DNA of 10,212 nt from Deltaproteobacteria bacterium. GTDB lineage: Bacteria; Desulfobacterota; Desulfobulbia; Desulfobulbales; BM004. Below, piece by piece: positions 6,618 through 10,212 of this stretch; position 1 is the first letter of the stretch; each line of letters begins with the position of its first letter. A program made the translations under genes and the position numbers. The stretch spans positions 1-10,212 of the forward strand of contig JAFDBU010000281.1 in the NCBI GenBank assembly GCA_019313095.1, written 5' to 3'. The notes under the pieces were generated by a model, which saw only the letters and a program-made list of their open reading frames with translations, made no database searches and was not told where the DNA came from.

Positions 6618-7505
6618 TCAGATGCGCATGAATTTTCGCATGGACGAAAAACTTCCCCCAATACAGAGAACGACACTGGCAAAAATAATTATTGCCATTA
6701 TCGCAGGAGTGAAAAAAGTAAAATTAACCAGCTGCAGAATTCCGGGGCCGGTAAAATTCAGTTTAATCCAACGGTATAAAAAATAGAGAGCCAGCAGGCC
6801 AAGCGATGAGCCAAAGACGCCCTGCAAAAAACCTTCAATGAGAAATGGGGTTCGGATGTAGTTGTTGGTAGCCCCCAAAAGTCGCAGTATTTCAAGTTCA
6901 GCCTGCCTGGCCAACACCGCCAGCCGAATAGTATAGGCAACCATGAAAGTAGTGGTCATAATAAGGAGAATACCGCTTAAGATCACAATGGCCCGTAACA
7001 GTTTTGTAAAGTAATTAAAACGCTCAACCCATTCCTGACCATATTGTACTTTGATGGCACCGGGCAGCGTGGTGAGGTATTCTGAAAACTTTTTTATCTC
7101 AGCCAGGGTACTGAGGTTTTTCTTGGGATATACCTCAATTGATGGGGGCAGGAATGATGGATCCAGATCATCGAGCACATCAACATTCTCTCCCAGTTGT
7201 TTTGCAAGGCTGTCGTATGCCTCCTGCCTTGAGGTGAAGCGGATTTCCTCAACCGGACTGAAATTGGTTATCTTTTTTACAAGCTGTGCCTGCATTTCCA
7301 GCACCGGCTCCTCTTCAAGATATATGGTGAGCCGCAGGTCATCCCCGAGTTTTTCACCTGTATTGATCATGTTTGTATAAATCAGGAAGAAAAAGGAAAA
7401 GATCAGGACCGACAGACTGACGGTCAACAGCGTCATGAACTGCGAGGGCCAGGTTTTCTGCAGATTGCGGCCTGTTTGTACTACTATGGTATTGATAAAT
7501 TTCAT
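6618..7505 (-). CDS. ftsX: Cell division permease-like protein FtsX
   Basis: FtsX is the membrane half of the FtsEX complex, an ABC-type mechanotransmitter that passes ATP-driven motion from FtsE to a periplasmic activator of peptidoglycan hydrolases. The 295-residue protein has the family topology. A short cytoplasmic N-terminus leads to TM1 (about 22-44), a large extracytoplasmic domain (45-165) that would bind the EnvC-like coiled coil, TM2 (170-192), a cytoplasmic loop with the conserved RQAELEILRLLGAT (200-213), TM3 (222-245) and TM4 (266-286). The ATG at 7505 overlaps the ftsE stop by 4 nt (ATGA), and the stop at 6618 is 1 nt from the envC start. This tight packing indicates one translationally coupled operon. 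Nothing is missing. Confidence 0.95.
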   Translation of the reverse strand: MKFINTIVVQTGRNLQKTWPSQFMTLLTVSLSVLIFSFFFLIYTNMINTGEKLGDDLRLTIYLEEEPVLEMQAQLVKKITNFSPVEEIRFTSRQEAYDSLAKQLGENVDVLDDLDPSFLPPSIEVYPKKNLSTLAEIKKFSEYLTTLPGAIKVQYGQEWVERFNYFTKLLRAIVILSGILLIMTTTFMVAYTIRLAVLARQAELEILRLLGATNNYIRTPFLIEGFLQGVFGSSLGLLALYFLYRWIKLNFTGPGILQLVNFTFFTPAIMAIIIFASVVLCIGGSFSSMRKFMRI

Positions 7506-8221
7506 GGCATATTATTCAGAGCGGAAATTGTTCTGTCATCCTGTTGCAGGAGGCGGCCGCTTTGCAGCTCGAGCACACGATGATCAGTGTCCTTAAATAT
7601 ACTCTCATCATGGGTTGCAATAATAACGGTTGTTCCTCTTTTATTGCATTCCCTAAACAGATCCATGACAAGTTTAGTGGATTTGGAATCCAGATTGCCG
7701 GTTGGCTCGTCAGCCAGGATGAGAGCCGGCGAGTTTGCCACAGCCCGGGCAACAGCCACCCTCTGTTGTTCCCCCCGTGAGAGTCTGCCGGCCAAGGCGT
7801 CATGCTTATGCTCAAGCCGGAGCTTCTGCAGAAGCTCGATCACTCTTTTTTTTATGGTCTTGAGATTTTGATAGGCGACTTCCATGGCCATACCAATATT
7901 CTGGGCCACAGTTCTGTCAGCCAGGAGTTTGAAATCCTGATAGGCCATGCCTATCTGTTGTCGCAGTCGGGGTATCTCCTTGTTTTTTATGCGGTCAAGA
8001 TCCTTGCCAGCTACCTCAACCAGACCCTTGTCTGGATGTTCGATGCCGCAGATCAGTTTCAGTAGAGTTGTTTTGCCTGCCCCGCTCATGCCAGTCAGGA
8101 AAAGCATTTCACCGTATGGGATTGATAATGAAACATTCTCAAGTGCCACCACATCGGGAGAGTAAATTTTTGTGGCCCGGACAATCTCAATTATAGGTGT
8201 ATCAGTTGGTTTTGTATCCAT
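7502..8221 (-). CDS. ftsE: Cell division ATP-binding protein FtsE
   Basis: FtsE is the cytoplasmic ATPase of the FtsEX complex. The 239-residue protein has every ABC nucleotide-binding motif: Walker A GMSGAGKTT (44-52), Q-loop Gln95 in AYQDF, signature LSRGEQQR (147-154), Walker B ALILADEPTG (166-175) with Asp171 and Glu172, the D-loop NLDS and the switch His204. The signature has Arg149 where LSGGEQQR is usual. An N-terminal extension of about 8 residues precedes the first strand, and the C-terminus runs some 15 residues beyond the ABC core. The ATG at 8221 is the only reasonable start; there is no strong ribosome-binding site. It is the first gene of the ftsE-ftsX-envC unit, with a promoter 130 bp upstream. 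LolD-type transporters share the same fold, but the overlap with ftsX settles the identity. Confidence 0.95.
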   Translation of the reverse strand: MDTKPTDTPIIEIVRATKIYSPDVVALENVSLSIPYGEMLFLTGMSGAGKTTLLKLICGIEHPDKGLVEVAGKDLDRIKNKEIPRLRQQIGMAYQDFKLLADRTVAQNIGMAMEVAYQNLKTIKKRVIELLQKLRLEHKHDALAGRLSRGEQQRVAVARAVANSPALILADEPTGNLDSKSTKLVMDLFRECNKRGTTVIIATHDESIFKDTDHRVLELQSGRLLQQDDRTISALNNMP

Positions 8222-8350
8222 GAAGTTGGTGAGATATGATTAGTACGGAATTAGTAGTGAAGCTGGAAAGTAAAATCTTGCATAGTATGCTTATCCTTAA
8301 ATCGAGAATGACTCTTTTACCACCAGTAGATTGTATGTAATAAATCGAAT

Positions 8351-8379
8351 TTTCTAAAACGATTACCGGGTTCTGTCAA
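8351..8379 (-). promoter_or_regulatory. Promoter of the ftsE-ftsX-envC operon
   Basis: Minus-strand TTGACA (8379-8374) is a perfect -35, followed by a 17-bp spacer and TAGAAA (8356-8351), a 4/6 -10. It begins just after the cooC stop codon and would give a leader of about 120 nt before ftsE. The rest of the 176-bp gap shows no reading frame. Confidence 0.55.
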
Positions 8380-8397
8380 GTCCTATCAACCGACCTA

Positions 8398-9153
8398 TTA
8401 AATGATTTTTGAAAAAATTTCATATGTTTGCTGTATGACAGGAGCAGTCTCTGCCAGTTCAAGGTATGATCTGCCGCTCAACTCCTGCTGGATCAGATCA
8501 TTACTGCTGGAAATTACTCCGGCCAAGGGCAGATCAGTGCTTTCAGTGGTTTCTTTAATTTTGGCATACAGTTCTTCAGGCATGGGCTCCGGGGTACGGT
8601 TGACTATAAGATATTTATCCTTAATCTGTATTTTTAGGGGCCTGGTAAGTTCTGAAATCCTCTTTGCCGTTAGAATTCCCCGCGCAGATGGGTCGGAAAT
8701 AACCAGCAAGGTATCAATGGAGCGCAGGTTCATTCTGCTTAAATGTTCCATGCCGGCTTCGTTATCCACCAGGATATAGTTGTAGTTATCAGCAAGTTTG
8801 TCCATGGTCATGGCAAGATGCTGGTTGGCGGCACAATAGCAACCCGGTCCGTCGGGCTGTCCCATTACCAGGAGATCGAAGCCCTTGGATTCAATGAGAG
8901 CCTGGTGCACCTTCATTTCCATGAACTGATCTCTCGTTATGTGGGCCGGTATATCACCTTTGAGATCCCTGCGGATTTCACCGAGGGTGAGGTCAACATC
9001 CATATTGAGCAGTTCGTTCAAATTGGCATTGGCATCTGCATCTACAGCGAGAATGGGGGTAAGGTTGTTGTGCAGCATATAATTTATAAGCAGGGCGGAA
9101 ATAGTCGTTTTTCCCGTACCGCCTTTTCCTGCCATGGCAATTACTTTAGGCAT
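8398..9153 (-). CDS. cooC: CooC-like nickel-insertion ATPase (CODH maturation family)
   Basis: CooC is a cytoplasmic MinD/ParA-type ATPase that delivers nickel to the C-cluster of carbon monoxide dehydrogenase. The 251-residue protein has the deviant Walker A GKGGTGKTT (9-17) with signature Lys10 and Lys15, the VDADANANL switch I region (37-45) and a VDNEAGMEHLSR switch II (129-140). The diagnostic metal site is Cys105-Tyr-Cys107 in GPGCYCAANQ, matching Cys112-x-Cys114 of the characterised CooC1 dimer. Length equals that of the family. AGAGGG (9163-9158) lies 4 nt before the ATG at 9153. No CODH gene, nor acs gene, is in the window, so this is an isolated copy upstream of ftsE. It has its own strong promoter and a palindrome in its leader. 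The substrate enzyme cannot be named; another nickel enzyme is possible. Confidence 0.88.
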   Translation of the reverse strand: MPKVIAMAGKGGTGKTTISALLINYMLHNNLTPILAVDADANANLNELLNMDVDLTLGEIRRDLKGDIPAHITRDQFMEMKVHQALIESKGFDLLVMGQPDGPGCYCAANQHLAMTMDKLADNYNYILVDNEAGMEHLSRMNLRSIDTLLVISDPSARGILTAKRISELTRPLKIQIKDKYLIVNRTPEPMPEELYAKIKETTESTDLPLAGVISSSNDLIQQELSGRSYLELAETAPVIQQTYEIFSKII

Positions 9154-9202
9154 CTGTCCCTCTTTAATATGGTTAAAGGTTGCGTATCAAAAGATCTGTC
9201 AG

Positions 9203-9221
9203 TCATTTCATCATGAAATGA
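9203..9221. promoter_or_regulatory. 19-bp palindrome in the cooC leader, candidate operator or hairpin
   Basis: TCATTTCATCATGAAATGA has perfect 9-bp arms around a single central C. It lies about 36-54 bp downstream of the predicted cooC transcription start and 50 bp before the start codon. As DNA it would suit a dimeric repressor acting as a roadblock. As RNA it folds into an 8-bp stem with a TCA loop. Arms this long are unlikely by chance in 10 kb. It does not match CRP/CooA-type or FNR-type half-sites. Confidence 0.55.
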
Positions 9222-9263
9222 ATAGAACATTTAAATCATAGCATATCTGGAGAATTACGGCTG

Positions 9264-9292
9264 ATTATATTAAGCACCATTTTTGTTGTCAA
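9264..9292 (-). promoter_or_regulatory. Exact-consensus sigma70 promoter of cooC
   Basis: The minus strand carries TTGACA (9292-9287), exactly 17 bp, then TATAAT (9269-9264): all 12 hexamer positions match. Transcription would start near 9257, about 100 nt before the cooC ATG. Such a strong promoter normally needs a repressor or leader control, which the palindrome at 9203-9221 could provide. Confidence 0.8.
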
Positions 9293-9593
9293 ACAGTAAA
9301 GCTGATGATTTTTGTTATTTTAGAAGGCAGGCTTTTTAGGCTGGAACCCGAACAGCAGAGCGTTCTTCGCAGCGCGGAGCGGAAGTTTATATCACAACTT
9401 TAGAGTAATAGAAAAACTGAATCTTGATGGGGTAATTATCTGTTGCCGGCAGTTTCAAAATATGGGTAAAGAAAAAATATTCTCATTAATTGTAAAATAA
9501 GGTGAAATTCTAACTGCTGAAACTTCTCAGGCATAAAGGAATTTTACCCTTGCAACTTGCATTTTACCTGGTATTTTAGCGGCAACGCTTCAG
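9293..9593. other. cooC-ileS intergenic region with a GC-rich structured island
   Basis: I see no credible reading frame in this stretch. Most of it is AT-rich, but 9322-9385 is 59% G+C (38 of 64). It can form two adjacent small hairpins: GAAC-(A)-GC / GC-GTTC at 9350-9365, and CTTC-GC / GC-(G)-GAAG at 9365-9385. It could be a small RNA, a dispersed repeat or a gene remnant; no T-run follows it, so it is not an intrinsic terminator. The remainder (9386-9540) holds nothing I recognise. Confidence 0.4.
9541..9580. repeat. Direct repeats flanking a small palindrome upstream of the ileS promoter
   Basis: ATTTTACC occurs at 9541-9548 and again at 9561-9568, 20 bp apart (about two helical turns), with a degenerate third copy ATTTTAGC at 9573-9580. 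Between the first two lies the palindrome TGCAA-C-TTGCA (9551-9561). The block ends about 14 bp before the first possible -10, where a -35 would normally be. It may be an activator site. Confidence 0.35.
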
Positions 9594-9606
9594 TATACTA
9601 TATAAT
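9594..9606 (+). promoter_or_regulatory. Candidate -10 elements of ileS
   Basis: TATACT (9594-9599) and a perfect TATAAT (9601-9606) lie in tandem. No good -35 is found 16-18 bp upstream of either. Using TATAAT, transcription would start near 9613 and leave a leader of about 55 nt. The missing -35 suggests a weak or activator-dependent promoter. Confidence 0.45.
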
Positions 9607-9612
9607 ATGCAA

Positions 9613-9645
9613 TTCGGTCAGTTTACCGAAGGATTTGGAAACTGA
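9613..9645 (+). promoter_or_regulatory. Mutually exclusive hairpins in the ileS leader
   Basis: Hairpin A pairs TTCGGT (9613-9618) with ACCGAA (9625-9630), loop CAGTTT. Hairpin B pairs TCAGTTT (9618-9624) with AAACTGA (9639-9645), and CC (9626-9627) with GG (9637-9638) can extend it past a bulged A. They share 9618-9627, so only one can form. The ribosome-binding site AAGAGGT (9654-9660) lies 8 nt after B. Hairpin A would sit at the very 5' end of the message. Confidence 0.4.
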
Positions 9646-9667
9646 AATTTAAAAAGAGGTAAACCAT

Positions 9668-10212
9668 ATGGACTACAGGGCAACTCTTAATCTGCCCCAG
9701 ACAAATTTTAAAATGAAAGCGAATCTTTCCCAGAAGGAACCGGAGTTCCTAAAGCAGTGGGAAAAAGATGACCTTTATGGCCAAATACAGACTGAGACAA
9801 GGAACAAACCGCTTTACATTCTTCATGACGGTCCGCCTTATGCAAACGGTCATATCCATCTTGGCACAGCATTTAACAAGGTGCTGAAGGATATCATACT
9901 GAAATCGAAACGGATGGCAGGTTTTCACTGTCCTTATGTGCCGGGTTGGGATTGCCATGGCCTGCCGATCGAACATAATGTTGACAAAGAGCTGGGACCC
10001 AAGAAAAAAGAGATTCCCATCCTGTCAGTCCGGTCTGCCTGCCGGAAATATGCCGAAAAATGGATAAAGATCCAGAAGGAGGAGTTCAAACGTCTCGGGG
10101 TTCTGGGTGACTGGGACAATCCCTACCTGACAATCAATAATGGTTACGAGGCTGCTATTGCGAGGGAATTTAACCGGTTTCTCCTTTCAGGCGGAGTGGT
10201 CCGCAGCAAGAA
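9668..10212 (+). CDS. ileS: Isoleucyl-tRNA synthetase, N-terminal 181 codons (cut by window edge)
   Basis: IleRS charges tRNA-Ile with isoleucine in the cytoplasm. The visible 181 residues begin the class I Rossmann fold. They include [20 protein letters not shown] (54-73), which contains the HIGH-type ATP-binding signature as HLGT (64-67), then [14 protein letters not shown] and [15 protein letters not shown] (89-103), characteristic of IleRS rather than ValRS or LeuRS. The frame is open to the right edge, so the editing domain, KMSKS loop and zinc site lie outside. The start ATG at 9668 is backed by AAGAGGT seven nt upstream. It is divergent from cooC across 514 bp. No T-box motif is present in the leader, so tRNA-sensing control of the Gram-positive kind is not indicated. 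Confidence 0.97.
   Translation, partial: MDYRATLNLPQTNFKMKANLSQKEPEFLKQWEKDDLYGQIQTETRNKPLYILHDGPPYANGHIHLGTAFNKVLKDIILKSKRMAGFHCPYVPGWDCHGLPIEHNVDKELGPKKKEIPILSVRSACRKYAEKWIKIQKEEFKRLGVLGDWDNPYLTINNGYEAAIAREFNRFLLSGGVVRSK

Noticed and set aside
6617..6682. Upstream TTG start extending EnvC by 22 residues
   Set aside because: It would overlap ftsX by 65 nt, and the added residues do not resemble a signal peptide. The ATG at 6616 directly follows the ftsX stop and precedes a hydrophobic export signal.
9340..9366. tRNA-like fragment (TTCGGGTTCC on the minus strand)
   Set aside because: It resembles a T-arm only superficially; no acceptor, D or anticodon stems can be built around it.
9293..9667. 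T-box riboswitch or attenuator leader peptide for ileS
   Set aside because: No T-box sequence of the GGTACCGCG kind, no terminator stem with a T-run, and no isoleucine-rich short reading frame is present.
9749..10119. Minus-strand reading frames inside ileS
   Set aside because: They are antisense to a well-conserved IleRS N-terminus and carry no recognisable motifs.

Overview
The window looks like core chromosome of a Gram-negative, anaerobic bacterium, most likely a Desulfobacterota member (sulfate-reducer type, possibly Desulfobulbales). This rests on an FtsEX/EnvC-like/S41 protease cell-wall block, a CooC-type nickel-insertion ATPase, a long RNB-domain nuclease and an MraZ N-terminus of the SRSEHTL type. 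The phylum is inferred from gene content and protein style, without a database search. Base composition is moderate and the intergenic regions are AT-rich. I see no insertion sequence, phage gene, tRNA, rRNA or CRISPR array.

Layout, left to right. The left edge (1-67, minus strand) holds the first 22 codons of mraZ, so a division and cell-wall (dcw) cluster probably continues off the edge. It has a clear sigma70-type promoter (121-148) and an array of 10-bp-spaced MraZ boxes (75-111). Further upstream lies a pair of identical-core palindromes (222-267). Next come an RNase II/R-family exoribonuclease (329-2323, minus) and, divergent from it, the ribosome-assembly GTPase era (2524-3417, plus). 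Era converges on a signal-peptide-bearing S41/PDZ carboxy-terminal processing protease (3477-4835, minus), which has its own promoter. Upstream of that, all on the minus strand, is the compact ftsE-ftsX-envC unit (8221 down to 5153), with a 4-nt ATGA overlap and a 1-nt gap between its genes. A CooC-like ATPase (8398-9153, minus) follows, driven by an exact-consensus promoter with a 19-bp palindrome in its leader. Finally ileS starts divergently (9668 to the right edge, plus, truncated by the window).

How the genes work together. FtsE and FtsX form the ABC-type complex that uses ATP to switch on cell-wall amidases at the division site through an EnvC-type periplasmic activator. The EnvC-like protein here has lost key LytM active-site residues, which fits an activator rather than a hydrolase. 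The neighbouring S41 protease is a plausible proteolytic regulator in the same compartment. MraZ is the regulator of the dcw cluster. Era, the RNase and IleRS are translation and RNA housekeeping genes.

No obviously new multi-gene system is visible. The unexplained signals are regulatory: the twin palindromes upstream of mraZ, the palindrome in the cooC leader, the mutually exclusive hairpins and direct repeats before ileS, and a GC-rich structured island in the cooC-ileS gap.
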